Shown here: positions 8,158 to 17,404 of the stretch, one piece after another
Layout: the number at the start of each line of letters is the position of its first letter
Position numbering within the stretch: position 1 is the stretch's first letter
Origin: Hymenobacter chitinivorans DSM 11115
GTDB taxonomy: Bacteria; Bacteroidota; Bacteroidia; Cytophagales; Hymenobacteraceae
NCBI RefSeq assembly: GCF_002797555.1
Contig: NZ_PGFA01000001.1
Coordinates: forward strand, 620,001-684,000
Length of the DNA: 64,000 bases
Direction: 5' to 3'
Program-made: the position numbers and the translations under genes
The notes under the pieces: model-generated
The model's input: the letters and a program-made list of their open reading frames with translations, nothing else
What the model was told of the DNA's origin: nothing
Database searches by the model: none

Positions 8158-8448
8158 TTACTCCACTACCGCGTAGTGGTTCATTTCCTGAATGCTCTGG
8201 TAGAAGGGTTTCACCAGCTGAAAGAACGCGCCGAACTGGGCACTCTTGCGGAAGCCGTTGAGGTGGCGGTCTACCGAGGTCCACTCGATGCGCCAGATGT
8301 AGAGCTCGGGGTCTTCCTCGCAGTGGGTCAGCTGATAAGTGAGGCAGTCGGGGGCCTGGGCCAGCAGTTCGTTGGCGCTGCGCAGGGCTTGGGTGAAGGC
8401 CGGCTGCTGGTCGGCGGCAATACGGTAGCGGATGTATTCGACGGTCAT
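8158..8448 (-). CDS. Antibiotic biosynthesis monooxygenase-like (ABM) domain protein
   Basis: 96 residues from the ATG at 8448; a longer frame to 8508 adds 20 residues that do not fit the domain. The protein starts MTVEYIRYRIAADQQPAFTQ and keeps the ABM pattern: a first strand, a helix, CLTYQLTHCEEDPELYIWRIEW, then FRKSAQFGAFFQLVKPF. ABM proteins are ferredoxin-like dimers; many small ones have no proven reaction, so the name describes the fold only. Confidence 0.75.
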   Translation of the reverse strand: MTVEYIRYRIAADQQPAFTQALRSANELLAQAPDCLTYQLTHCEEDPELYIWRIEWTSVDRHLNGFRKSAQFGAFFQLVKPFYQSIQEMNHYAVVE

Positions 8449-8518
8449 GGCGGTAGGGGTAAGAATAAGGGGGAAGATAGACTTTTCCTGATTCTTGCGG
8501 TCCGCCAAGCTGCCGAAA

Positions 8519-9085
8519 TCAGGTGATGGGCGGGTGGCGGCGCCGGTGCTGAATCACGATGCGCTTGAGGTAGGTACTCAAGGCAAAGTTCTGGGCCGCG
8601 GCCGGCACGTGGGCCTTGTAGCGGTTGCCGCCCGGGCCCAGGTTGAAGTCGACGGTGGCCGAAAGTTCGTCGGACACCGGGCCGGGCGTGGCGGCCAGAC
8701 CCGGCGTCAGGTTTTGGGGGCCGGGCTGGGCAAACAGGGCCGTGGTCAGGGCGTAAAGCGTGTCCATCTGCCCGCGGCGCAGCTCGATGCGGAGCGTGTC
8801 GCGCGGGTCGGCCACCGGGCGGCGACGGGCGTCGGTCGAGGTGGCGTACTTGACCACGTGCAAGGTGTGGGGGCGGAGCTGGCCCGGGTTCCAGCCCACG
8901 TTGTGGGCCGTGTGCTCGGAGGGGCGCAGGTTGGCCAGGATGTAGCGCTCCTGCAAACCGCCCACCGGGTGTCGGAGGCTGACTTCGATGTTGAAATCAT
9001 AAAACCGGCCGGGTGGGCTAGCCGGGGAGTGCGGGGCGCAGCTGCCACCAAGAAGGGCTATGCTGCCGTAGAATAGTCGCTTCAT
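8519..9085 (-). CDS. Lipoprotein of unknown function
   Basis: 188 residues from the ATG at 9085, chosen because it creates a lipoprotein signal (MKRLFYGSIALLGGSC). The frame is open to 9193 but the added 36 residues precede the signal and are unlikely. The mature part contains DTLRIELRRGQMDTLYALTTALF and FNLGPGGNRYKAHV, beta-rich and otherwise unassigned. It sits behind the ABM gene on the same strand with a 70-bp gap. Confidence 0.55.
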   Translation of the reverse strand: MKRLFYGSIALLGGSCAPHSPASPPGRFYDFNIEVSLRHPVGGLQERYILANLRPSEHTAHNVGWNPGQLRPHTLHVVKYATSTDARRRPVADPRDTLRIELRRGQMDTLYALTTALFAQPGPQNLTPGLAATPGPVSDELSATVDFNLGPGGNRYKAHVPAAAQNFALSTYLKRIVIQHRRRHPPIT

Positions 9086-9318
9086 AGTTTCTGAAAATAC
9101 GGCCCTGGGGCAGCATTTACCAGAAATACGGGGCGAAAGAGGAGTGCATAATTTCGGGTCGAGCTCCCGGCCGTTGGGCTTGGAGGTGGGCAAGTAGAGC
9201 GGTATAAGTGGGGTCTTACTTCAGGCAAGAAAGTAGCCAGTGCGGCCGAAAAAAAAGGGTCGCGCCGGCTACTGATTGCTACCTAAATGCTTCGAAGCCA
9301 GGCGTTCTGGAGCCATGC

Positions 9319-9879
9319 TTATTGCTGCCACTTGCGGCGGATGTTTTCCAGCAGCTGCCGCCGGATTTGCTGAGCTTCTTCCGACTCCGGTCCGTAGTCA
9401 AGGAGGTTCCGCTCGTGGCGACGCAGCAGGTCCTGGTCTGAGGCCGCGGAGCCGGTGGAAAAGTCCGAAGCCGCGTCGAGCCAGCCCCGTTGGGTGAGCC
9501 ACCACCTGTTGTCGACGGGGCAATAGGGGGCAATGGCCTGGGCTTGGGCAGACGGAAAAGCCGATTGCGCCCGGATGTGGTGAATAATTTCCGCGGGTAG
9601 GCGCAGCTGGTGCTGTTCCAGGTAGTGAGCCAGGCCTTCGGGCCAGCAGTAAGTGCCGTCGGTCAGGTCGGCCGAGCCCAGGGTGGTGTTGCCGCACCCC
9701 AAACGGCACCAGCTTTGGCCCATCCACTGCTGCAGGGGCCGGCCTTGCCGCAGATAGGCCAGCACCATCTGCCTTTCCGAAGCGGCCCAGTGGGCGTCCA
9801 CAAACCACGCCGGGTCGGGCAACAGCGGCTCGGCCAGGCTGCGCCAGAAGCCAAAGCCCAGGAGCGGCTTAGAACTCAT
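9319..9879 (-). CDS. Hypothetical protein, coupled to the upstream membrane protein
   Basis: 186 residues from the ATG at 9879. The frame is open to 10275, but the upstream part overlaps the membrane-protein gene in another frame. The start overlaps the end of that gene by 11 bp, a typical sign of translational coupling. The protein is Trp-rich (FGFWRSLAEP, DNRWWLTQRGWLDAA) and ends in a charged helix (NLLDYGPESEEAQQIRRQL). No signal peptide or family is recognised. Confidence 0.55.
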   Translation of the reverse strand: MSSKPLLGFGFWRSLAEPLLPDPAWFVDAHWAASERQMVLAYLRQGRPLQQWMGQSWCRLGCGNTTLGSADLTDGTYCWPEGLAHYLEQHQLRLPAEIIHHIRAQSAFPSAQAQAIAPYCPVDNRWWLTQRGWLDAASDFSTGSAASDQDLLRRHERNLLDYGPESEEAQQIRRQLLENIRRKWQQ

Positions 9880-10423
9880 CGGGTGCCTGGGAACCAGCCA
9901 ATTGGTTGAGGCGGGGCTGCAGAATCCAGACGCCGACGAAGGAAAACCAGAGCAGGAAAAACTCGGCGGCGTAGTCGCTGAAGTGAGCCTCGCGCTGTAG
10001 CTCCACCGATTTGAGCACCTTGGCCGCAAAGCGCAGCCCATAGAAAATGCAGCCCATCGAAAACAGGTGCAGGGGCACGATGAGAAAGGCCGCCGCGCCC
10101 AGACCGGAGTCAGCGGGCCCGGCCCTGAACCAGAAAAGGCCGCCCATGACGGCCAGGACCAGCCCGATGTAGAGCAGCGGCACCAGAAACAGCGCTTTGA
10201 ACCGCCCCAGCCGGAGCGTGGTGCCCGGTGGCAGCTGGGCAAACAAGCCCGTGGCAATGGCCCAGACCCAGCCAAACAGCCCCACGCAGAACAGCAGCAT
10301 AATTACTGGCAACGAGTACAGCAGCAGTTTCAGGTTGAACACGGAAACCACGTCGAGCAGCAGGCCGATGCCCCAGGTCAGCAGAAATAATTGCCAGTGC
10401 CGGAGGCGCAGTAAAAAGGTCAT
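9869..10423 (-). CDS. Hypothetical inner-membrane protein, about five helices
   Basis: 184 residues from the ATG at 10423 (an earlier start at 10474 would add 17 residues with no clear role). It has hydrophobic helices around LFLLTWGIGLLLDVVSVF, LLLYSLPVIMLLFCVGLFGW, ALFLVPLLYIGLVLAVMGGL, AAFLIVPLHLFSMGCIFYG and FFLLWFSFVGVWIL. The family is not recognised. Its 3' end overlaps the next gene by 11 bp, so the two probably act together. Confidence 0.6.
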   Translation of the reverse strand: MTFLLRLRHWQLFLLTWGIGLLLDVVSVFNLKLLLYSLPVIMLLFCVGLFGWVWAIATGLFAQLPPGTTLRLGRFKALFLVPLLYIGLVLAVMGGLFWFRAGPADSGLGAAAFLIVPLHLFSMGCIFYGLRFAAKVLKSVELQREAHFSDYAAEFFLLWFSFVGVWILQPRLNQLAGSQAPDEF

Positions 10424-10607
10424 AATTCGGGGTAGATACCGGGCTGCCGTGGCCCGGAAGCCGAAGATGCACAAAGTGCCGGATACTACCAGGGTAACAG
10501 TCGGCCCGCCGGGTGGCCGGCTTTACCAACACTGCCCGCCCCGTTGCGTATGCTGTTAGATTAGCCCGCGGCCAACTGCGGCGGGCTGTATTCCTCGTAC
10601 CCCGCGC

Positions 10608-11021
10608 ATGCCCAAGCTTCCCTGTGTTCTGCTGGTCGATGATGACCCTATTACCAACTTTCTCAACCAGCGCCTGCTCGACGAGCTCCACCTGACTGAG
10701 AAGCTGCTGATTGCCTTAAACGGGAAGGAGGCCATTGCCCTGCTGCAAGAGCACTGCGCCGCCGCGGAGGGCTGCCCGGTGCTGATTTTGCTCGACGTGA
10801 ACATGCCCGTCATGAACGGCTTCGACTTTCTGGACGCTTACGCCGAGCTACCCCTGGCCCGGCAGCACTCCAGCGTGGTTATCATGCTCTCTACTTCCCT
10901 GCACCCGCGCGACGTGCAGCGGGTAGAGCAGCTGCATATTGGCGGGTTTTTGAACAAGCCCCTAACCCGGGAAAAGGTGCACACCATTCTAAGTCAGCAC
11001 TTTGGCCAGCTACTAAACTAG
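10608..11021 (+). CDS. Single-domain response regulator (CheY-like)
   Basis: 137 residues, a receiver domain with no output domain. Key residues are visible: the acidic pair in LLVDDDPI (residues ~9-14), the phospho-acceptor Asp in LLDVNMPVMNG (~residue 64), the switch Thr/Ser in MLSTSLHP and the conserved Lys in NKPL near the C-terminus. No sensor kinase is nearby, so its partner lies elsewhere. Such proteins in Bacteroidota usually relay to a hybrid kinase or a partner protein. Confidence 0.9.
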   Translation: MPKLPCVLLVDDDPITNFLNQRLLDELHLTEKLLIALNGKEAIALLQEHCAAAEGCPVLILLDVNMPVMNGFDFLDAYAELPLARQHSSVVIMLSTSLHPRDVQRVEQLHIGGFLNKPLTREKVHTILSQHFGQLLN

Positions 11022-11156
11022 CTGATCAGCGGCCCGCGGGAGCGGTGGTAAAGCTGCCGGCAGAACCGTATCTTGGGTAGCAAGGCCGCCGCGCTGCAAC
11101 TTCGGCGCGGCCCCCGGTTCTTTGGTGGTATTATCCCGTTCCGCTTCTTGCTATTT

Positions 11157-12719
11157 ATGATGAATAAAATCGTCCTTCTCACGTTGGCCGGCGGCGTGCT
11201 GCTGCAATCGGCTCAGGCCCAGCAATCCGAAAAAGTGGATGCGGCCATGCTGGAAAAAATCAAGGATGAAGGCCTGAACCGCTCGAAGGTGATGGAAACG
11301 GCCTTCTACCTAACCGACGTCAGCGGCCCGCGCCTGGCGGGCTCCGACGGCCTGCAGCGCGCCAACGCCTGGACCAAGCAGCAGCTCACCAGCTGGGGCC
11401 TGGTCAACGCCAGCATCGAGCCCTGGGGCACGTTCGGCCGGGGCTGGGACATCGAGAAGTCGTACGTGGCCCTGACGGCGCCCTACTACCACGCCATGAT
11501 TGGGGCCCCCAAGGCCTGGACGCCCTCGACGCCGGGCACGGTCAAAAAGCAGGTGGTGGTGGTAAAAGCCACTGCCGAAGCCGACCTGGACGCCTACAAG
11601 GGCCGGCTGCGCGACAAAATCGTGCTGACCGACGTGGCCCAGCCGCCCAAAACCAACTTCGAGCCCGATGCCCGCCGCTACACCGACGCCGAGCTCCAGA
11701 AACTGACCGAAGCCCCGGCTACCCCGGCCACGCCGGCCGCTTCTCCCGACGCCGAGCGGCAGCTGGCTACCCGCCGGGCCCAGGCCGCCCTGCGCGCCAA
11801 GCTGGCCGAGTTCTACCTCAGCGAAGGGGCCGTGGCCGTGCTCAGCAGCCGCGGCGGTTCCGAAGGCACGTTCTTTACCACCAACGGCGCGCCCTACGCC
11901 CCCGACGCCAAGCCCGTGCTGCCCGAAATGGAAATGGCGCCCGAAGACCAGCTCCGCCTGATTCGGCTGGCCGAAGCCGGTATTCCGGTCGAAATTGAGC
12001 TCGAAACCCGCACCCGCTTCCAAACCCAGGACTTGAAAGGCTACAACGTGGTGGCCGAAATTCCGGGCACCGACCGTAAGCTCAAAAGTGAGGTCGTCAT
12101 GCTCGGCGGCCACCTCGACTCCTGGCACGCCGCCAGCGGGGCCACCGACAACGCCGCCGGCTGCGCCATTATGATGGAGGCCGTCCGGATTCTGAAAGCG
12201 GCCGGCGTGCAGCCCCGGCGCACCATCCGCATTGCCCTGTGGGGCGAGGAGGAGCAGGGTCTGCACGGCTCGAAAAACTACGTGAAAAACCACTTCGCCG
12301 ACCCGGCCACTATGCAGCTGCTGCCCGACCACGCCAAGCTGGCCGCCTACTTCAACCTGGACAACGGCGCGGGCAAGATTCGCGGCATCTACACCCAGGG
12401 CAACGAGGCGGTGGTGCCCATTTTCACCGAGTGGCTCAAGCCCCTGGCCTCGCTCGGCGCCACTACCGTCACCAAGCGCAACACCGGCGGCACCGACCAC
12501 CTCTCCTTCGACGCGGTGGGGCTGCCGGGCTTCCAGTTTATTCAGGACCCTCTCGACTACGGCACCCGCACCCACCACACCAACATGGACACCTACGAGC
12601 GGCTGCCGCCCAACGACCTCAAGCAGGCGGCCGTGGTAGTGGCCACCTTCGTGTATAACGCTGCCATGCGGGACCAGAAGCTGCCCCGCAAGCCTTTGCC
12701 CGCCGCCAAGGCCCAGTAA
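11157..12719 (+). CDS. Secreted M28 family zinc peptidase
   Basis: 521 residues from the ATG at 11157 (a second ATG follows directly at 11160). An in-frame start at 11073 would put 28 residues before the signal peptide, so I reject it. The signal peptide is MNKIVLLTLAGGVLLQSAQA with cleavage before Q. A PA-type insert precedes the catalytic region, which holds the zinc ligands in GGHLDSW, GATDNAAG, LWGEEEQGL, FNLDNG and THHTNMDTYE. M28 enzymes are aminopeptidases or carboxypeptidases; specificity is not readable. It probably works in the periplasm or outside the cell. Confidence 0.9.
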   Translation: MMNKIVLLTLAGGVLLQSAQAQQSEKVDAAMLEKIKDEGLNRSKVMETAFYLTDVSGPRLAGSDGLQRANAWTKQQLTSWGLVNASIEPWGTFGRGWDIEKSYVALTAPYYHAMIGAPKAWTPSTPGTVKKQVVVVKATAEADLDAYKGRLRDKIVLTDVAQPPKTNFEPDARRYTDAELQKLTEAPATPATPAASPDAERQLATRRAQAALRAKLAEFYLSEGAVAVLSSRGGSEGTFFTTNGAPYAPDAKPVLPEMEMAPEDQLRLIRLAEAGIPVEIELETRTRFQTQDLKGYNVVAEIPGTDRKLKSEVVMLGGHLDSWHAASGATDNAAGCAIMMEAVRILKAAGVQPRRTIRIALWGEEEQGLHGSKNYVKNHFADPATMQLLPDHAKLAAYFNLDNGAGKIRGIYTQGNEAVVPIFTEWLKPLASLGATTVTKRNTGGTDHLSFDAVGLPGFQFIQDPLDYGTRTHHTNMDTYERLPPNDLKQAAVVVATFVYNAAMRDQKLPRKPLPAAKAQ

Positions 12720-12739
12720 CAACGGCTGGCAGTTAACAA

Positions 12740-12780
12740 ATACCCAACGCCCCGCCAGCTCGTCTGCCGGGGCGTTGCGC
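12740..12780 (+). terminator. Weak hairpin terminator after the M28 peptidase
   Basis: AACGCCCCG and CGGGGCGTT form an imperfect stem just after the stop at 12719. No T-run follows, so intrinsic termination would be weak. Confidence 0.4.
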
Positions 12781-12845
12781 GTTCGGGCCGGGCCACTGGT
12801 TTGCCGTTCGGCGCGTAGTTTAGGACCCCGCCACAGCCGTTTCGT

Positions 12846-15593
12846 ATGAAATTCCCCGCCCGTTTTTTCCTGTCACTGCTTGCCTTAGGATCCTGCCAGG
12901 TGCCCAAAAATTCGCCTTCTACTTCTTCCATTACTCCGCCACCAGTTGCCGCGCCGGCCAGCGCGGCGCCGCTGTGGCACTCGGCGGCCTACGCGGTGTA
13001 CCCCGACTCGGTGGTGCAGGGGCCGCACGTGGCCCGGGCCGTGTCGCGCCGGGAACTGACCTCAAGCTACCGTAGCCCGGCCAACGCGTTTCAGAGCCCC
13101 CGGATCAGCTTCAAATTCAGCCTCAACGGTAAGGACAACGAAATGCCGCCCGGCCAGGACCACGTCATCATGGCCTTGCCCCGGGCCGGGCAGCCGCTCG
13201 AAACGCCGGTCATCGTATTCGGCCAGCAGTACGTGGACCAGACGCCCGTGCCCGCCGATACCTATCTGGCGCCCAACACTCCGCTCCGGATTCGGCTGGA
13301 TCTGCGGCCTATGCTGGCCGCGTTTCGGCAGCAGGGCTTTTACCAGCTCTATAATGGGCAGAAGCTCTACCAGGCCGACTTCAAGCACGTGTTGGTGGCC
13401 GGCAATACCGCCCCGCTCAGCTGGGACTTCGACAACCTGATCCACAAGCCCGGGCTGGAGCTGACTGACCCCGACGGCAACGGCATCTACGAAACCACGG
13501 TGGTGCTCAACGCCCATTCCGACGCGGAAACCACTGCCGCCCATTGGCAGCAAACCCTCGATACCACCGAATTTCCGCAGCTCACTTCCGACTACCCGCT
13601 GCTCGACGCGCTGTACAACCTGGCCCTGGAAGAAGCCAAGCGGGCCGTCGAGCCCGACGGCACGTTTCGCACCGGCAAGGAGTGGGCCGGGGTCTGGACC
13701 CGCGACATCAGCTACAGCATCATTCTGGCCCAGGCCGCCCTGCAGCCGGAAGTCGCCAAAACCAGCCTGCTGCGCAAAGTCACGCCCCGGGGCCGCATCA
13801 TTCAGGACACCGGCACCGGCGGGGCCTACCCGTGTTCCACCGACCGGATGATCTGGGCCGTGGCCGCCTGGGAAATCTACCTCACTACCGGCGACGAAGC
13901 CTGGCTCAGGCAGGTCTACCCGATTATCAAAAACTCGCTTGAGGACGATGTGCTCAATGCCTATAATCCGCAAACCGGCCTCGTGCGCGGGGAATCGTCG
14001 TTTCTGGACTGGCGGGAGCAAACCTACCCCAAGTGGATGCAGCCCGTGGATATCTACCAGTCGGAAAGCCTGGGCACCAATGCCGTGCATTTCCAGGCCA
14101 ACCAGGTGCTGGCACAGATGGCCACTACGCTCGGCGACGCCGTCGTGGCGCAGGCGGCGCAGCAGCGGGCCGCGCGGATAAAAAATGGTATCAACCAATA
14201 CCTCTGGCTGGCAGAGCAGGGCTACTACGGGCAATTTCGCTACGGCCGGGTGTATCAGCACCTCTCGCCGAAAGCCGAGGCCCTGGGTGAGGCGTTGACG
14301 GTGCTCTTTGGCGTGGCCGCCGGCCGCCGGGCCCAAACGGTGGTAACCCACACACCCGTCATGGACTATGGCATTCCCTGCATCTACCCGCAGATTTCGG
14401 GCATTCCGCCCTACCACAATAACGCCGTCTGGCCCTTCGTGCAAAGCTACTGGGGGCTGGCGGCGGCTAAGGTCGGCAACGAGGATTCGTTTCTGGCAAG
14501 CCTGATGGCCGTGGCCCGCCCCGCGGCGCTGTTCCTGACCAACAAGGAGAACTTCGTAGCCTCCAACGGCGACTTTGCCGGCACCCAAATCAACAGCAGC
14601 AACATGCTCTGGAGCCTTTCCGGGAGCCTGGGGCTGGTGTATAAGGGCCTGTTTGGCATGGATTTTCAGCCCGACCGGCTGGTCTTCCAACCCTTCGTGC
14701 CCCAAGCTTTGCAGGGTACCCGCCGCCTCACCGGTTTTCGCTACCGCCGGGCCGTGCTTGACATAGAAGTGCAAGGCTTCGGCAACCGCATCGACAGCAT
14801 TACTCTTGATGGCCAGCAGTTGCCCGCTGCGGCCGTGCCCGCCACCCTAACCGGTACCCACACCGTGCAGATTAAACTGGTAAACAGCCTGCCCGAGGTC
14901 AGCTACAAAGTGACGCACGCCCCGCCCCACGCGGCCCCGATGACCCCGGAAGTGCACTACGCCGCCGGCCGCCTGACTTGGGCACCGGTGGAAGGGGCCA
15001 AAGCCTATCAGGTGCTGCGCAACGGCCAATTTGCGGCCCGTACCACCTCGCCCGAGTTTGCCCTGCCCTCAGCCCCCACCTACGCCGAATACCAGGTGGT
15101 GGCCGTCGACTCGCGGAACTACGAGTCCTTCGCCAGTGAGCCGTTGGCCGTGCCGGCCCGCAAGTTTCAGCGCATCTACGACCTGGGTACGGGCCGCTCC
15201 AAGTCGAGTAAGTCCTACAAAGGCTACACCGGCGCTGGGTTCGTGGAAATCAGCAGCACTCAGAACAAAACCCTGGCCGTACCCGTCACGGTGCCCGAAG
15301 CTGGCCTCTACGCCATTGATTTTCGCTACGCCAACGGCAACGGACCCCTCAATACCAGCAATAAGTGCGCAATCCGGACCCTGCGCCGGGGCCGGCAGCA
15401 GCTAGGCACCGTGGTATTGCCCCAGCGTGCAGTAGACGAATGGTCCGACTGGGGCTTTTCCAACCCCATCCTCGTGCGCCTGGAAACAGGTCTGCACCCC
15501 CTCACTCTCACCTTCGAGGCGGCCAACGAAAACATGAACGGCGAAGTCAACCAGGCTATGCTCGACTACCTGCGCCTGACCAAGATTGACTGA
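12846..15593 (+). CDS. Lipoprotein six-hairpin glycosidase-like protein with C-terminal carbohydrate-binding domain
   Basis: 915 residues. The signal peptide ends in lipobox LLALGSC (Cys18). After an N-terminal beta domain (~residues 60-230) comes an alpha-barrel region (~240-640) with GVWTRDISYSI, which resembles the active-site WTRD of trehalase/GH63-like enzymes, plus TGGAYPCSTDRMIW, ESLGTNAVHFQANQ and NNAVWPFVQSYWGLAA. The C-terminal ~150 residues (GFVEISSTQNKTL ... DYLRLTKID) look like a CBM35-type domain. The exact substrate and GH family cannot be read. A strong bidirectional hairpin terminator follows. Confidence 0.78.
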   Translation: MKFPARFFLSLLALGSCQVPKNSPSTSSITPPPVAAPASAAPLWHSAAYAVYPDSVVQGPHVARAVSRRELTSSYRSPANAFQSPRISFKFSLNGKDNEMPPGQDHVIMALPRAGQPLETPVIVFGQQYVDQTPVPADTYLAPNTPLRIRLDLRPMLAAFRQQGFYQLYNGQKLYQADFKHVLVAGNTAPLSWDFDNLIHKPGLELTDPDGNGIYETTVVLNAHSDAETTAAHWQQTLDTTEFPQLTSDYPLLDALYNLALEEAKRAVEPDGTFRTGKEWAGVWTRDISYSIILAQAALQPEVAKTSLLRKVTPRGRIIQDTGTGGAYPCSTDRMIWAVAAWEIYLTTGDEAWLRQVYPIIKNSLEDDVLNAYNPQTGLVRGESSFLDWREQTYPKWMQPVDIYQSESLGTNAVHFQANQVLAQMATTLGDAVVAQAAQQRAARIKNGINQYLWLAEQGYYGQFRYGRVYQHLSPKAEALGEALTVLFGVAAGRRAQTVVTHTPVMDYGIPCIYPQISGIPPYHNNAVWPFVQSYWGLAAAKVGNEDSFLASLMAVARPAALFLTNKENFVASNGDFAGTQINSSNMLWSLSGSLGLVYKGLFGMDFQPDRLVFQPFVPQALQGTRRLTGFRYRRAVLDIEVQGFGNRIDSITLDGQQLPAAAVPATLTGTHTVQIKLVNSLPEVSYKVTHAPPHAAPMTPEVHYAAGRLTWAPVEGAKAYQVLRNGQFAARTTSPEFALPSAPTYAEYQVVAVDSRNYESFASEPLAVPARKFQRIYDLGTGRSKSSKSYKGYTGAGFVEISSTQNKTLAVPVTVPEAGLYAIDFRYANGNGPLNTSNKCAIRTLRRGRQQLGTVVLPQRAVDEWSDWGFSNPILVRLETGLHPLTLTFEAANENMNGEVNQAMLDYLRLTKID

Positions 15594-15607
15594 AGCCACC
15601 TCGCAGC

Positions 15608-15642
15608 AAAAAGGCCCGGCAGTCAGCTGCCGGGCCTTTTTT
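15608..15642. terminator. Bidirectional intrinsic terminator
   Basis: AAAAAGGCCCGGCAG pairs perfectly with CTGCCGGGCCTTTTTT around a 4-base loop. It lies between two convergent genes, the glycosidase on the plus strand and the dienelactone hydrolase on the minus strand, so it can serve both. Confidence 0.9.
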
Positions 15643-15656
15643 GGGAGCTATAAGGG

Positions 15657-16514
15657 CTAGGAAAGCTTTTCCTTGAATAAGCCCAGCGTCCGGTCCCAGG
15701 CCAGCTTGGCGGCTTCGGCGTTGTAGCGGGCCGGGGAGGAGTCGTTGTTGAAGGCGTGGTTGGCGCCTGCGTAAATGAATTGCTGGTAGGGCACGCGGGC
15801 GGCTTTCAGGGCGGCCTCGTAGGCGGCAGCGCCGGCGTTTACCCGCTCATCGAGGCCGCCGTAGTGCAGCATCACCGCGGCCTTTATCATCGGCACGTCC
15901 TCGGCTTTGGGTTGCATGCCGTAGTAGGCCACCGCCGCGTTGAGCAGGGAGTCGTGCACGGCTAGCTGGTTGGCCAGCGCCCCGCCCCAGCAGAAGCCCA
16001 CGCAGCCGGTTTTGCCGTTGCTGTCGGGGCGGCTGCGCAGGTAGTTCAGGGCCCGCAGGTAGTTGCTCAGGTTCTGCTGGGCGTCGAGCTTGCCAATGAG
16101 GGTGCGGCCCTCGTCCTCGTTGGCCGGCGTGCCCCCAAACGGCGACAAGGCATCCACGCCCAGGGCCAGGTAGCCGGCCTTGGCCACCCGGCGCGTCACG
16201 TCCTTGATGTGGGGCGTCAGGCCGCGGTTTTCGTGAATTACCACCACGGCCCCGCGCTTTTTGCGGCCCTTGGGCCGGGCCAAGTAGCCTCTCATGGGGG
16301 AGGAGTCGCCCGGCCAGGTCACGTCCTCCAGCACCAGGTCCTTGTCGGATTCTTCCACCGTAGCGGCTTCGGCGTAGCCCGGGTCCAGCACCGAAAGGGC
16401 CGTCATGGCCAGGGCCAGCCCCCCGGTCAGCTTCACGAGGCGCTCCATAAATTCCTTGCGGGTCAGGGGCTTGTGGGTGTACTCATCGAAGAGGTTGATA
16501 ATGCGCTGATCCAT
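15657..16514 (-). CDS. Dienelactone hydrolase family protein, exported
   Basis: 285 residues from the ATG at 16514; a start at 16595 would put a long tail before the leader. The N-terminus (MDQRIINLFDEYTHKPLTRKEF) is followed by a hydrophobic stretch (LTGGLALAMTALSVL), which resembles a secretion leader. The hydrolase domain has the DLH triad: nucleophile Cys in GFCWGGA, Asp in YGGLDERV and His in ANHAF. GAVVVIHENRGL forms the oxyanion region. DLH-type enzymes hydrolyse lactones or esters; the true substrate here is unknown. Confidence 0.85.
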   Translation of the reverse strand: MDQRIINLFDEYTHKPLTRKEFMERLVKLTGGLALAMTALSVLDPGYAEAATVEESDKDLVLEDVTWPGDSSPMRGYLARPKGRKKRGAVVVIHENRGLTPHIKDVTRRVAKAGYLALGVDALSPFGGTPANEDEGRTLIGKLDAQQNLSNYLRALNYLRSRPDSNGKTGCVGFCWGGALANQLAVHDSLLNAAVAYYGMQPKAEDVPMIKAAVMLHYGGLDERVNAGAAAYEAALKAARVPYQQFIYAGANHAFNNDSSPARYNAEAAKLAWDRTLGLFKEKLS

Positions 16515-16603
16515 ACAAGCAGGGGTGAGGCCGGTGATTTGTTGAGGTAATATAGGCATAAGTCCGGCTTTGTGGGCTGCGCGGAGGCCGGGCATATAAA
16601 GCA

Positions 16604-16637
16604 GAAAACCCCAATTACAGCGAGCAATTGGGGTTTT
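16604..16637 (-). terminator. Intrinsic terminator after the first Kazal lipoprotein gene
   Basis: AAAACCCCAATT and AATTGGGGTTTT form a perfect 12-bp stem with a ten-base loop, 30 bp beyond the stop codon of the Kazal gene at 16668 on the minus strand. Confidence 0.8.
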
Positions 16638-16667
16638 ACAGCTCTTGTCGGGTCAAAGAATGGCCGG

Positions 16668-16940
16668 CTAGTTGGCTTTGGTAGCGCAGGCTCCCTTGGT
16701 ATAGAAACGCACCCCGGCATTATCGGCCACGCAGGCATTGGAGTAGGTTTTGCCGTCGCAGCCGCATACCGGGTCATATTGCGCCGTACAGCCCGCATTC
16801 AGGTTAATTCGGGTCGGGTCAATGCATTCCAACGGGCCAATCGGGCAGATGGCGGGTTCGGGTGCTGGTTCTACTTCGGTGCGCTGGCAGGCCGTGAGCA
16901 GGCCTGCTGCCAGGCTCAGGAACAGTAAAGTGCGTTTCAT
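16668..16940 (-). CDS. Kazal-type protease inhibitor-like lipoprotein
   Basis: 90 residues from the ATG at 16940. The lipobox is LLTAC (Cys18). The C-terminal half has the Kazal pattern [17 protein letters not shown], followed by a cysteine in TKGAC; Kazal domains bind and inhibit serine proteases through a loop next to the second cysteine. Start chosen because the longer frame extends far upstream into the cupin gene's region. A second, similar gene lies 465 bp away (17405-17650), with a cupin gene between them. Confidence 0.85.
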   Translation of the reverse strand: MKRTLLFLSLAAGLLTACQRTEVEPAPEPAICPIGPLECIDPTRINLNAGCTAQYDPVCGCDGKTYSNACVADNAGVRFYTKGACATKAN

Positions 16941-17014
16941 GGGGCTGAGGAATAGGTGAACGGGTGTTTTTCCCCAGGAGTCCCGCCGGGGCTGGAAGGT
17001 TGCGTGGCCCACCC

Positions 17015-17383
17015 TTATTCTTCCCGGTGCACCGTGTCGGGCGAAAAGGCCGGCACGCAGATCGACCAGTACTCGCACTCGGCGTCGAAGGGGTTGGAGT
17101 AGCGCACCCGGGCCCCAGCCTTGATCAGCAACGACTCGCCGGCGCCCAGCTCTATCGTGTCGCCGTCGACCTCGAACCGCTTCCGGCCCCGCACCACGAT
17201 GGTGACTTCGTCGAACTGCGGGTTCTGGTGGGGCTCGCTCCACTGGGGCGGGGCCACCATGTGGGCCACGCTGTACTGCCCGGTCTGGGTGCTGGCCAGC
17301 CCAATGTGCTCCTCAATGAGCTTGCCGTCGGTGGTGGGTACGCGGAAGGGGTTTTGCTGCCGGAAATACCGTTTTTCAGCCAT
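17015..17383 (-). CDS. Small cupin-domain protein
   Basis: 122 residues. Cupin motifs are visible: PHQNPQFDEVTIVVRGRKRF resembles the first metal-binding block with a His, and LGAGESLLIKAGARVRYSN the second. It is a single-domain cupin of the usual length, likely a small-molecule binding or isomerase-type enzyme. The two flanking Kazal lipoprotein genes are on the same strand, but the gaps differ, so shared transcription is only possible. Confidence 0.8.
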   Translation of the reverse strand: MAEKRYFRQQNPFRVPTTDGKLIEEHIGLASTQTGQYSVAHMVAPPQWSEPHQNPQFDEVTIVVRGRKRFEVDGDTIELGAGESLLIKAGARVRYSNPFDAECEYWSICVPAFSPDTVHREE

Positions 17384-17404
17384 AGTCTGCGGGGGCGAGA
17401 TTAG